Virus record (IMG/VR): IMGVR_UViG_3300022921_000133
Coordinates: 1 to 21,230 of that record
DNA: 21,230 nucleotides
Reading direction: 5' to 3' (one strand)
From: a virus
Made by a program: the position numbers and the translations under genes. Below the pieces are notes generated by a model, which saw only the letters and a list, made by a program, of their open reading frames with translations, was not told the DNA's origin and did no database searches. This document shows positions 8,577 through 14,365 of the stretch, piece by piece. Each line of letters starts with the position of its first letter. Positions within the stretch are counted from its first letter, which is position 1.

Positions 8577-8807
8577 TCAATCAAAGTTTAGGTCGTACTC
8601 CAGAATGCAGGGCATATCATCCACAGCTTTCCAAATCATTGTCCCTTCTTCGTTCTCGATGTAAATGAGATACCGTTTTTTACTGTACTTATACAAATGC
8701 GCCTCATCTTCTGTGATGGCGACTACTTTTCCAGAGCCAGCACGCATACCTACGTAATACGCCATAGCATCCTTAGGGTCACGCCCTATGATAATCTTTC
8801 TAATCAT
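8577..8807 (-). CDS. Conserved small phage protein of unknown function (76 aa)
   Basis: The product starts MIRKIIIGRDPKDAMAYYVG, continues with an acidic and Tyr-rich middle (HLYKYSKKRYLIYIENEEGT) and ends in an acidic tail. The mix of beta strands and short helices suggests a compact soluble alpha/beta protein without membrane segments. It sits six bases after the 111-residue gene and one base before the co-chaperonin ATG, so it is translated in the same operon. I do not recognise the family. Expression with head and packaging genes suggests an assembly or late regulatory role, but nothing more specific can be supported. Confidence 0.6.
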   Translation of the reverse strand: MIRKIIIGRDPKDAMAYYVGMRAGSGKVVAITEDEAHLYKYSKKRYLIYIENEEGTMIWKAVDDMPCILEYDLNFD

Positions 8808-8813
8808 TTTAAT

Positions 8814-9149
8814 TTAATTTATGTCTCCGTCTCTACGTCCGAAGTTTAGCCAGTAGTCTATCTTAGAGGTATCTGGCTCTTCACCCTCTTTTTCCATTCT
8901 ATATGCTTCAACGCAATAAGAAAGCAAATCATCTAATTCTTCTTCGTCCGATATAGCGAATGAAGAAAGTAAACTCATGTTTGCTCGCTCATCGCCTTCT
9001 TCGTCAACGAATGAATTATCTACATCTACAAACCCAACAGCTAAGCACGCTATGAACTCATTTGTTAATTCATATTTTTTTACAACCTCAGTGATTGCAA
9101 GCATTAGCTCTTGGATTTCGAGAATAGCGTCTTTCTGCTTTTCAGTCAT
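8814..9149 (-). CDS. Acidic helical protein of unknown function (111 aa)
   Basis: This 111-residue protein is strongly acidic, with D/E clusters at FVDEEGDERAN and ISDEEELDDLL. It is mainly helical, starting with an amphipathic helix (TEKQKDAILEIQELMLAITE). The ATG at 9149 lies one base after the stop codon of the 330-residue fibre-like gene. The composition could suit a chaperone or inhibitor-like accessory, but I do not recognise a family. It is the first of a run of four small genes leading to terL. Confidence 0.55.
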   Translation of the reverse strand: MTEKQKDAILEIQELMLAITEVVKKYELTNEFIACLAVGFVDVDNSFVDEEGDERANMSLLSSFAISDEEELDDLLSYCVEAYRMEKEGEEPDTSKIDYWLNFGRRDGDIN

Positions 9150-9150
9150 A

Positions 9151-10143
9151 TTAGATTATATTACCAGTTTCTTTAATCTCAAACTTGATTTGAGTTTGTT
9201 GTAAAAGGATTACGTTACCTGAGGCAGATGAAACAACTACTCGTAATGCTTCGCCAATACCTAGGTTAAATATACCCCAAAAAGAATCTACTTGAGTACC
9301 TGTGTATCCTTTGTATCTGGTAACCGATTTTACTGAGTTCCATACGGATGTATCAAATCGCTCTAGTGTATATGTGATATCTGAGTTTGGAGATTGAACG
9401 TCAACAAAAGCTGACATGTCAACATAAACTACCTGTTTAACACCAGATATGTTTTCTACACCGATACCACCGTTCATGCGTTGAATTTGCGCTGGAGCAG
9501 TACCAAAGTGATATGATGTTGTTTCTGATGTATTGTCAGCGAGTGATAGCGCAACAATTGTTGAGCCCCCTGCGCCTAATGGGTACGAAGTCTCTGGAAC
9601 GCCCACAAACATCTCTTCATGTACTCCACCAGTTACGTTGGAACCATCAATAGTAAAGCTAGGGTATGTTCCGCTAACGGCAATACCGCCAGTGCCTCCA
9701 ATAGACACCGTTTGGTCTGGAGCAGAGTTAGTAACGGTAAAGTTTGGATACGTTCCGCTAATAGATATCCCTGTGCTCGCTGTCATTGTAACCGTCTGGT
9801 CTGGAGCTGTATTGTTTATTGCTAGGTTTGGATAGCTACCTGTAATAGATATGCTAGTACCAGCGGATAAGTTTATTAGGTCGCTGAACGCACTTGTACC
9901 TAAATTTCTATATACTGTATCTCCACTCTCTACGAAAAGGGCTGAAGTAGCAGAAGCAGACACCGTAGGTGTTGTATCCCACTTAAGGCTATCGACACCG
10001 ATACCAGTGGTGGAGATAGTCATCCCAGACACGTTACCAGAGCCATCTTCTACAGCTTTATATGTTGATGTTACAGTGTTTGATGCAAGCTTCAATAAAG
10101 AGCCGTATGTGTCTTTTACCTTATTTCCTGAAAGAGTAGCCAT
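9151..10143 (-). CDS. Repeat-containing fibre-like virion protein (330 aa)
   Basis: Residues 95-168 consist of about two and a half copies of a 28-residue repeat with the core GI-x-ISGTYPNFTVTN followed by APDQTVS; the third copy stops after GTYPSFTIDGS. Such SGTYPN...APDQTV repeats occur in fibre shafts of marine phages. The N-terminus is beta-rich. The C-terminal 130 residues (YHFGTAPAQIQRM ... VVYVDMSAFVDVQ ... IKFEIKETGNII) look like a compact jelly-roll-type head domain. It is separated from the other fibre genes by terL and the portal and has its own TTG-N23-TAAATTTG promoter, so it may be regulated apart from them. Function as a head or tail decoration or a receptor-binding fibre is inferred. 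Confidence 0.7.
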   Translation of the reverse strand: MATLSGNKVKDTYGSLLKLASNTVTSTYKAVEDGSGNVSGMTISTTGIGVDSLKWDTTPTVSASATSALFVESGDTVYRNLGTSAFSDLINLSAGTSISITGSYPNLAINNTAPDQTVTMTASTGISISGTYPNFTVTNSAPDQTVSIGGTGGIAVSGTYPSFTIDGSNVTGGVHEEMFVGVPETSYPLGAGGSTIVALSLADNTSETTSYHFGTAPAQIQRMNGGIGVENISGVKQVVYVDMSAFVDVQSPNSDITYTLERFDTSVWNSVKSVTRYKGYTGTQVDSFWGIFNLGIGEALRVVVSSASGNVILLQQTQIKFEIKETGNII

Positions 10144-10148
10144 TTGAG

Positions 10149-10156
10149 TATCTTTG
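10149..10156 (+). promoter_or_regulatory. Putative -7 element TATCTTTG for the rightward winged-helix gene
   Basis: The exact -7 match ends 23 bases before the ATG at 10180. No TTG stands at the expected -33 distance. It lies in the 36-base divergent gap and faces an opposing TAAATTTG element, so the two promoters overlap. Confidence 0.5.
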
Positions 10157-10165
10157 TATTCTATG

Positions 10166-10199
10166 CAAATTTAATAAAAATGAAGAAGCGACCACGCAA
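10166..10199 (-). promoter_or_regulatory. Putative promoter of the 330-aa fibre-like gene
   Basis: On the minus strand TTG (10199-10197) and TAAATTTG (10173-10166) are 23 bases apart, within the range known for Flavobacterium promoters. The fibre-like ATG lies 22 bases downstream of the -7 element. The -33 part lies inside the first codons of the divergent winged-helix gene. Confidence 0.5.
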
Positions 10200-10614
10200 G
10201 GGTATGTTTCGTGATTTCAAGATGCGTAAAGAGGAATGGCTAAACAAAGGCTACCTTAAGTATTTACGCTTAGCAACTAGAGATATCGTAGGTAACTACG
10301 ATGTAAGCGAATCAGAACTCAATTTTATGCTGTTTGTCTATGACTATGAGTTCTTTACCATAGACCATGCAGCCGATGCCTACTTTTACAATAGACTAAA
10401 GATGGCACAACGTATTATATACCCACTTCAAAACAAGAAGTACATATATAAGTACTACGACAGATTATCTCCCACGTCATATGAGGAAGCAATGTTTGAC
10501 CAGGAGAGATGGAAATACAAGGTTAGATATGCCTTGACCCAAAAGGCAAGGCTACTAGTACAAAAATACTATAGGAAGATAGAGGGACAGGAACAGATTA
10601 ATGTGCCGTCTTAA
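10180..10614 (+). CDS. Winged-helix DNA-binding-like protein, lone rightward gene (144 aa)
   Basis: The order of elements resembles a MarR-type winged helix: a basic N-terminus (MKKRPRKGMFRDFKMRKEEW), helices at about 25-60 (VSESELNFMLFVYDYEFFT), a probable recognition-helix region (NRLKMAQRIIYPLQNKKYIY), then a wing. It ends in a LTQKARLLVQKYYRKIEG helix, the terminal helix pattern of small phage winged-helix proteins. I start at ATG 10180: an upstream in-frame extension would begin before the -7 element and overlap the opposite gene's start. It is the only rightward gene in the structural half. It diverges from the fibre-like gene across overlapping promoters and converges on a small gene with a 17-base overlap. 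A transcription regulator of early/late switching is plausible; the target is unknown. Confidence 0.65.
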   Translation: MKKRPRKGMFRDFKMRKEEWLNKGYLKYLRLATRDIVGNYDVSESELNFMLFVYDYEFFTIDHAADAYFYNRLKMAQRIIYPLQNKKYIYKYYDRLSPTSYEEAMFDQERWKYKVRYALTQKARLLVQKYYRKIEGQEQINVPS

Positions 10615-10756
10615 CTTTGAATGCAACCTCTAGGCTTGCTCCTTCGTGTGGAACAAACTTACCATCGTGTGGCATAAGGTAATGTCGCCCCTTCTCGGTC
10701 ATCCAATGATAACCAGAAGGAGCTTTAACCATTACTTTTTTACGTTGCGCTTTCAT
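10598..10756 (-). CDS. Conserved small phage protein with GYHWM motif (52 aa)
   Basis: A 52-residue leftward frame opens with MKAQRKKVMVKAPSGYHWMT and ends EVAFKVKTAH. The pattern GYHWM ... YLMPHDGKFVPHEGASLEV, with regularly spaced His, Tyr and Gly-Ala-Ser, recalls small proteins frequent in Bacteroidota phages; I know no function for them. The ATG is immediately adjacent to the stop codon of the basic 259-residue gene, so translation is probably coupled. Its last 17 bases overlap the end of the convergent winged-helix gene. It is short, but its amino-acid pattern is clearly protein-like. Confidence 0.65.
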   Translation of the reverse strand: MKAQRKKVMVKAPSGYHWMTEKGRHYLMPHDGKFVPHEGASLEVAFKVKTAH

Positions 10757-11536
10757 TTACTTTTTAAGCGCCTTCTTGAGTTTCTCAAACGCAGAACGCT
10801 TTTCGTTTCCAGCAAGCTTGTTGTAAGATTCCTTGATTTGCTTATCTGAACGATTGGCAAAACCACGAGGACTTTGATACTTGTTCAACCTGTTGGTCAT
10901 TGTATCGTATATCTTATCGGTAACCTTGTTACGTGGCAACTTGGCTACAGCGTTTCGTGCATCAAATGCGTTAGCAACCTCTAGTGTCTTGTTTAGGTCT
11001 GCAGTTCCATCCTTACCTCTAGAAGCAGCAATCTTACCTAGTGCACGGTACTTACCTGCTTTAGCAGCGCTACGCACAGCTTTCATAGCTGTTCCTACTT
11101 TACCAGAAGGGTCTCCAGCAAAACGGAAAGCAGAACCTTTAGGTTTATTGACCTCACGCTTAATAGTCGGTCCACCTTTTGGCATCTTTGCCGTTACCGT
11201 AGTTTCACCTACAATACCACCGTAAGTTGGTTTTTCTGCATTAGCCTTCTTAGCTGCAGCACGGTCTTTCAACTTTTGAATAGCTGGAGGTAGAATTCCT
11301 CCTTCTTTGTATTTTCTGTCCCCCACAAAATTCATAATATTATCATAAGCTTCTGAAGCATTTTCCTTAGCAAGATATTCAGCTCGTTCAGCAGCAATTT
11401 TATTTGCCTCATCGGAAACTGTTTCCATCTTGTAACCCTGTTTTCTTTTTTTGTTGTAGGCATCCTTTCCAGCGCCCTTTACAACTTTCTTCTTGCTTGG
11501 AAGCGTACCTCCGTTATTATACTTTTTTGCTTTCAT
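10757..11536 (-). CDS. Lysine-rich basic protein, possible internal virion protein (259 aa)
   Basis: The 259-residue protein is very rich in Lys, Ala, Arg and Gly, with N-terminal MKAKKYNNGGTLPSKKKVVK, a central GGIVGETTVTAKMPKGGP segment (about 105-122) and a helical basic C-terminus (KKALKK end). The NNGG and VTAK-x-P elements recur in proteins of Bacteroidota phages, including crAss-like ones, where they are often structural or internal; this comparison is from memory. No membrane segment. The start overlaps the stop of the preceding basic gene by one base. DNA binding inside the capsid is an inference from charge. Confidence 0.6.
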   Translation of the reverse strand: MKAKKYNNGGTLPSKKKVVKGAGKDAYNKKRKQGYKMETVSDEANKIAAERAEYLAKENASEAYDNIMNFVGDRKYKEGGILPPAIQKLKDRAAAKKANAEKPTYGGIVGETTVTAKMPKGGPTIKREVNKPKGSAFRFAGDPSGKVGTAMKAVRSAAKAGKYRALGKIAASRGKDGTADLNKTLEVANAFDARNAVAKLPRNKVTDKIYDTMTNRLNKYQSPRGFANRSDKQIKESYNKLAGNEKRSAFEKLKKALKK

Positions 11537-11769
11537 TATTTCTTGCTCCTGTTTCTTTTAGCACTCATGAACTTCTTCTCACCATGGTCATAGTCCTTGC
11601 CATCACCATTGCCATACGTACCAGCATCCCTGTTCTTCTTAACTAGGAACGCACGATACTTACGCTTGGACTTCTTCTTGTTCTCCTTACGCTGCCAACG
11701 TCTCCGTTTCTCAGCAGCCTCTGGATTCTCTGCGTAGTATTTAGCTGTTTTGCTCTTCTTTGCTCTCAC
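11536..11769 (-). CDS. Highly basic small phage protein with GNGDGKD motif (77 aa)
   Basis: The 77-residue protein is about 40% Lys plus Arg. It begins MRAKKSKTAKYYAENPEAAE, continues with a long basic helix and ends in a conserved-looking segment KNRDAGTYGNGDGKDYDHGE. I recall this NR-x-x-G-x-x-GNGDG-x-D-x-xH arrangement from small proteins of Bacteroidota phages; its function is unknown to me. It starts with GTG and overlaps the upstream membrane-protein gene by 29 bases. Nucleic-acid binding is likely from the charge, but whether it is a virion component is undetermined. Confidence 0.6.
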   Translation of the reverse strand: MRAKKSKTAKYYAENPEAAEKRRRWQRKENKKKSKRKYRAFLVKKNRDAGTYGNGDGKDYDHGEKKFMSAKRNRSKK

Positions 11770-11917
11770 GCTTTATACAGTCTTTAGCCTTATCACAGAA
11801 ACACATACCGTCTGAACCACACGCAAAAGGGTCTGGTGCAGCTACACTGTAAGTGCTTAGTTTTAAGACCGTTACAGGTACAAAGATAATTAATAATACA
11901 ACAAGTAGAACTAGCAT
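11741..11917 (-). CDS. Small single-pass membrane protein with Cys-rich tail (58 aa)
   Basis: Residues 1-19 (MLVLLVVLLIIFVPVTVLK) form one strongly hydrophobic membrane segment. It is followed by a short linker and a cysteine cluster FACGSDGMCFCDKAKDC with four Cys in 15 residues, then a charged tail. I choose ATG 11917; an in-frame GTG at 11947 would add ten residues. As the first gene of the leftward late block it could be a holin, spanin-like or host-envelope protein, but nothing identifies it. No lipobox with the expected spacing is seen. The cysteines may form disulphides if the tail is periplasmic, or bind metal. Confidence 0.5.
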   Translation of the reverse strand: MLVLLVVLLIIFVPVTVLKLSTYSVAAPDPFACGSDGMCFCDKAKDCIKRESKEEQNS

Positions 11918-11946
11918 AATAATGGGTTTAGATTGTACACACTGCA

Positions 11947-12025
11947 CCGTTCAAACGGCTAATTTGCGTGTCCCATTATCTCTTTGATGATTGGCGGTGT
12001 CCATAAGAGAACCGCCTTATTGAGA
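11947..12025 (-). promoter_or_regulatory. Leader of the leftward late transcript with hairpins
   Basis: Between the late promoter and the membrane-protein ATG lies a leader of about 105 bases. It contains GGCGGT/ACCGCC (11993-11998 with 12011-12016, 12-base loop) near its 5' end and CCGTT/AACGG (11947-11958). Neither is followed by a T-run in the leftward direction, so they are not terminators. A 5'-stabilising or regulatory role is possible. Confidence 0.35.
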
Positions 12026-12030
12026 CTAAG

Positions 12031-12061
12031 CAAAGTTACGGCTTTTTTTTTAATAAATCAA
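12031..12061 (-). promoter_or_regulatory. Putative leftward (late) promoter
   Basis: The minus strand carries TTG (12061-12059), then a 20-base spacer including an A-tract, then TAACTTTG (12038-12031). This matches the Flavobacterium arrangement TTG-N17-23-TAnnTTTG. It is the best-placed promoter for the structural block, with transcription starting near 12024. Confidence 0.6.
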
Positions 12062-12074
12062 TAGGTAGAAAATA

Positions 12075-12159
12075 CTAAGATTATGGTCTATAAGTACAGA
12101 ATTACCCACCCAGTCCGCTTTCACGGACTAGGTATTTTATACTAGTACTTTATACTTAG
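12075..12159. other. Nested inverted-repeat element (85 bases)
   Basis: Four complementary pairs are nested around one centre: CTAAG 12075-12079 with CTTAG 12155-12159, TATAAGTAC 12089-12097 with GTACTTTATA 12145-12154 (one bulged base), TACC 12103-12106 with GGTA 12131-12134, and AGTCCG 12112-12117 with CGGACT 12124-12129. The inner 6-bp and the 9-bp pairs are the convincing ones. It could fold as RNA on either strand or as a cruciform. It is not followed by a T-run. Confidence 0.45.
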
Positions 12160-12189
12160 GGCATATTGATTAATTTTTTGAGTTATGTA

Positions 12190-12467
12190 GGGGTAGGGGA
12201 TTATATATATTGTTGTACGGTTGCGAGCGAGAACCGAAACGGATTGCCAAACCCCACCCCTTCCCTTAGGTCTAAAGACCTACGAAACTTTTAGGCTTTT
12301 ATACCTAGCTAGGCAGATTCTAAGCCTACCTACAAAGACTACGCATAGTACAAAGTACTCACGCTCCAGTCTTCAACACGGAAGCCTTGCAAAGACTATG
12401 GAGTCAATTACACCCCCATATCTTTGATATGACTAACCCAATCCACTCTAGGGTATCTAAATACCCT
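12190..12467. other. Gene-free, hairpin-dense region (candidate structured RNA or origin DNA)
   Basis: No convincing gene lies here. Complementary pairs follow one another: GGGG-TA-GGGG 12190-12199 with CCCC-A-CCCC 12252-12260, enclosing CGGTT/AACCG (12218-12236); TAGGTCT/AGACCTA 12267-12282; TAGGCTT 12292-12298 with AAGCCTA 12322-12328, enclosing the palindrome CCTAGCTAGG; AGTAC/GTACT 12347-12359; CATATC/GATATG 12417-12431; AGGGTAT/ATACCCT 12450-12467. CTAG, usually a scarce tetranucleotide, occurs repeatedly. No tRNA cloverleaf is recognisable. Which strand is transcribed, if any, is not clear. Confidence 0.45.
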
Positions 12468-12529
12468 CTTTCACAATCAACGTTACTAGCGTCAAGGTTT
12501 AGTCTAGCCTAAATTATAATGCACTATTT

Positions 12530-12544
12530 TACTACTACGTAGTA
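12530..12544. promoter_or_regulatory. Palindrome TACTACGTAGTA, copy 1
   Basis: A perfect 12-bp palindrome (12533-12544) preceded by an extra TAC triplet. It lies 79 bases before the first TTGACA element of the rightward module. The same sequence stands before two further promoters, so it is probably a protein-binding operator or activator site. Confidence 0.6.
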
Positions 12545-12579
12545 AGAAAACTATTATAAAAAAAAGTTGCATTTGTAAC

Positions 12580-12618
12580 CTCCCCTAAAGGGGAGAATAA
12601 TCTACCCCTAAAGGGGTA
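12580..12618. repeat. Two tandem dyads CCCCTAAAGGGG before the first early promoter
   Basis: CTCCCCTAAAGGGGAG (12580-12595) and TACCCCTAAAGGGGTA (12603-12618) share the same 12-base core, centred 23 bases apart, about two helical turns. They end six bases before TTGACA, and an extra GGGG half-site follows the TTGACA. The arrangement is that of paired operator sites; RNA hairpins are also possible. Confidence 0.55.
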
Positions 12619-12623
12619 AAAAC

Positions 12624-12671
12624 TTGACAAGGGGTTTATACTATAAGGGTCGGCAGAACAAACGAACCGAC
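12624..12671 (+). promoter_or_regulatory. TTGACA element and inverted repeat upstream of the first early gene
   Basis: TTGACA at 12624-12629 has the same AAAAACTTGACAA context as the later promoters. At the N18 distance there is no TATnTTTG, only TATACTATAAG nearer. A GTCGG/CCGAC inverted repeat (12649-12653 with 12667-12671) lies where the start of transcription would be. So this is a promoter candidate with a deviant -7 region, possibly one requiring an activator. Confidence 0.4.
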
Positions 12672-12691
12672 ACTAACAAAATTTCAATCTT

Positions 12692-13168
12692 ATGGCAACT
12701 ACCAAAGTACCAACAAGCAAAGCACACAAAATCTCTAGAGTCTACGATGACATAGTCATAGACGCTGTTAAAAGTTTCACTTTTACTGCGAAGAAGGACT
12801 ACGGCACTTGTTCCCTTTCAGGGAAGTCTATCTCCAAAGGAGATAAGTGTGAGATGTTAATCCTCGAGGATGGAACTAGAGTAACTACGTTACTGAGCAC
12901 AACTATTGCCAGAGGCAATAAAGCGAAGAAAGTGCAGAGCACTTCTAAGCCTTCGAAGAAGGTTACTGAGCCTACTACTAAGGTAGTAGAAGTAGAGGTT
13001 AAGAAAGAGACAAAGTCTCCGTTTAGCTTCGCTAAAGCATCGGTTAACAGCAAGGCTGTTAGAGAGGCCCTTGTATCCCTTGCTTTAGCAAGTGATAGCG
13101 AGAAGCAATCAATCCTAGAGGCTTTGCCTCTGAATGTGGCTCTAACCATCATCGACCTTACAAAGTAA
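12692..13168 (+). CDS. First early-module protein, unknown (158 aa)
   Basis: The protein has three parts. The N-terminal domain (about 1-75) contains YGTCSLSGKSISKGDKCEML with Cys40 and Cys53 and a following EDGTRVTT strand, a possible half zinc-ribbon. A Lys/Pro/Thr-rich linker follows (about 88-118). The C-terminal helical domain (about 118-158) contains REALVSLALASDSEKQSILE. The ATG follows an AAAATTTCAATCTT leader. It is the first gene of the rightward module and ends before a G/C hairpin. Early position and a basic linker suggest a nucleic-acid or host-takeover protein, but I recognise no family. Confidence 0.65.
   Translation: MATTKVPTSKAHKISRVYDDIVIDAVKSFTFTAKKDYGTCSLSGKSISKGDKCEMLILEDGTRVTTLLSTTIARGNKAKKVQSTSKPSKKVTEPTTKVVEVEVKKETKSPFSFAKASVNSKAVREALVSLALASDSEKQSILEALPLNVALTIIDLTK
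12972..12989. repeat. Inverted repeat CTACTAC-TAAG-GTAGTAG inside the first early gene
   Basis: A 7-bp inverted repeat with a 4-base spacer. Its arms match the half-sites of the TACTACGTAGTA palindrome but with wider spacing. It encodes part of a Thr-Lys-Val stretch, so it may be a coding coincidence or a weaker binding site. Confidence 0.3.
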
Positions 13169-13201
13169 GGTACGAATCAAGACAAAGTATTTATAACCCT
13201 C

Positions 13202-13229
13202 AGAGAGGGTTTCAAAGCCCTCTCTTTAA
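13202..13229 (+). terminator. Intercistronic hairpin AGAGAGGG/CCCTCTCT
   Basis: An 8-bp stem with an 8-base loop is followed by TTAAATTTT. The tail is T-rich but broken by AAA, so termination would be partial. It separates the first and second early genes and merges with the A/T leader of the second. Confidence 0.5.
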
Positions 13230-13244
13230 ATTTTCAATTTAACC

Positions 13245-13586
13245 ATGAGCAAGCAAACTGAAATCATGAAGACTATTGTCTTCGAAGGACTGGAACTAAT
13301 CAAACAAAATCTAAGACTTTGTACGAAACTTCAAAATTCTCACGAGATGGACTACATCATCGAAGATGAGCTAGAAGACTTAATCGAAAACCCAATCGGT
13401 CATATCGAGGATATGGTAGGATATGGAGAGGATTTGGCTCAAGAGCCTATCAAAGACTTGACTCCTTTGCAGAGAGCCTTAGCATTCCTCTATCTTGATA
13501 GAGAGGTAAATGTAAGAAGGAGTATCGAAGGACTTCTTCGAATGCACATCAAGTCAAGCAAAGAATTCAGAACATTAGCAAAGTAA
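13245..13586 (+). CDS. Acidic helical early protein, unknown (113 aa)
   Basis: The protein is mostly helical and acidic in the middle (YIIEDELEDLIENPIGHIED). The N-terminal helix begins MSKQTEIMKTIVFEGLELIK. The C-terminal helix ends in a basic patch (IEGLLRMHIKSSKEFRTLAK). No cysteine pairs or membrane segments. The ATG is preceded by AAATTTTCAATTTAACC, the leader type shared across the module. It lies between two small unrecognised genes and likely shares their transcript. I recognise no family. Confidence 0.6.
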   Translation: MSKQTEIMKTIVFEGLELIKQNLRLCTKLQNSHEMDYIIEDELEDLIENPIGHIEDMVGYGEDLAQEPIKDLTPLQRALAFLYLDREVNVRRSIEGLLRMHIKSSKEFRTLAK

Positions 13587-13605
13587 CCTTAAAATTTCAA
13601 AGACT

Positions 13606-13878
13606 ATGAACGGCTATCAATTTATCATCGTTATGAACGACTTAATGTTAAACATTAAGTTAGGAATGAGAATGACCGACCCTAACAAAGGCTTGACCAG
13701 GCTTAAGGGTGAGTACAAGCAGATGCTTGGTCTACCAAAGAATACAAAGAACAAAGACTTGTTTATCGCTCTCTTTGAGTCTGTTGTTAGCATTAACAAA
13801 GACAAGTTAAACGAGGACTTTGTAAGCTCTTGCGAGGAATTCTATGGAGAATTAATGACTGCTGAGCTAAGCAAATAA
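13606..13878 (+). CDS. Small helical early protein, unknown (90 aa)
   Basis: A 90-residue soluble protein, predicted as several helices: MNGYQFIIVMNDLMLNIKLG, then a basic loop (TDPNKGLTRLKGEYKQMLGL) and a C-terminal acidic helix. The ATG follows AAAATTTCAAAGACT, the clearest example of the module's initiation leader. It is followed by an 8-bp G/C hairpin before the next gene. Function unknown. Confidence 0.6.
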   Translation: MNGYQFIIVMNDLMLNIKLGMRMTDPNKGLTRLKGEYKQMLGLPKNTKNKDLFIALFESVVSINKDKLNEDFVSSCEEFYGELMTAELSK

Positions 13879-13886
13879 TACTAATC

Positions 13887-13907
13887 GGAGGGGGTTTATC
13901 CCCCTCC
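13887..13907 (+). terminator. Intercistronic hairpin GGAGGGGG/CCCCCTCC
   Basis: A very stable 8-bp stem with a TTTAT loop, followed by TAAAAC rather than a T-run. It is more likely an RNA-processing or 3'-end-protecting hairpin than a true terminator. It is one of several hairpins with GGAGGGG-type arms in this module. Confidence 0.45.
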
Positions 13908-13920
13908 TAAAACAAAGACT

Positions 13921-14250
13921 ATGGAAGCAAAGACTTATAACAGCATCTTACAAGATGCTACTGAAAGATTCGACAACACTATCCAACAAGTGGATAGCAA
14001 CGGCAAACTACTCTATTACTTCTATGTAATAGTAGAGTATGGACTAGCAATAAAGTACTACAAAACCTATGTAATAGGTAAAGGTCGTTACAAGCAGCCA
14101 ACAAGAACAAAGTTCTACAAGACTATGCATAGAATGTTGGACACTTGGGACAATCGAGTAGTGTCATGCGGATACTCGGTTACGGCTCCGCTTGGGTATG
14201 AGCACACACCTCCCCCATACAAGTTTATTGATGACCTTACTACTACGTAG
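13921..14250 (+). CDS. Early protein with Tyr-rich core, unknown (109 aa)
   Basis: The 109-residue protein has an N-terminal helix, then a Tyr-rich alternating segment (KLLYYFYVIVEYGLAIKYYK) suggesting beta strands, and a basic stretch (IGKGRYKQPTRTKFYKTMHR). A C-terminal segment contains PLGYEHTPPPYKF. The initiation site is the AAAGACTATGG form. Its last codons ACT ACT ACG TAG are the TACTACGTAGTA palindrome, so the stop codon lies within the regulatory repeat. It is the last gene before promoter 2. Family unknown. Confidence 0.6.
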   Translation: MEAKTYNSILQDATERFDNTIQQVDSNGKLLYYFYVIVEYGLAIKYYKTYVIGKGRYKQPTRTKFYKTMHRMLDTWDNRVVSCGYSVTAPLGYEHTPPPYKFIDDLTTT

Positions 14251-14253
14251 TAG
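14238..14253. promoter_or_regulatory. Palindrome TACTACGTAGTA, copy 2
   Basis: The palindrome (14241-14252) extends to a 14-bp perfect dyad CTACTACGTAGTAG. It overlaps the stop codon of the preceding gene and lies 33 bases before the TTGACA of promoter 2. Confidence 0.6.
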
Positions 14254-14285
14254 AAACTTAATAAGAAAAATTTATCGATAAAAAC

Positions 14286-14317
14286 TTGACAAACGGCAAT
14301 CGACCATTATATCTTTG
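14286..14317 (+). promoter_or_regulatory. Early promoter 2: TTGACA-N18-TATCTTTG
   Basis: TTGACA (14286-14291) and TATCTTTG (14310-14317) are 18 bases apart. This combines a full -35 hexamer with the Bacteroidota -7 element. CGGCAATC occurs in the spacer and again just downstream of the start region (14328-14335). It drives the 106-residue gene whose ATG lies at 14366. Confidence 0.7.
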
Positions 14318-14365
14318 TCCCATCAATCGGCAATCAAGCCACAAAATTTCAAACACTTTTCAATT

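Noticed and set aside
12031-12053. Run of nine T at 12044-12052 as a rightward terminator
   Set aside because: No stem directly precedes it, and no rightward transcript is expected to arrive here. The A-tract on the other strand fits better as the spacer of the leftward promoter.
12221-12427. 68-codon rightward frame through the hairpin-dense region
   Set aside because: It begins with TTG without a leader, has an irregular composition, and its sequence is dictated by the inverted repeats. No domain-like pattern is seen.
12398-12427. Nine-codon frame MESITPPYL after AAAGACT-ATG, followed by TATCTTTG
   Set aside because: It has the module's start context, but it is too short and lies inside a hairpin. 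The TATCTTTG there has no TTG at usable distance (29 bases).
14315-14365. Longer start for the 106-residue gene
   Set aside because: The upstream ATG-like start lies in the -7 element of promoter 2, so it would precede the transcript.
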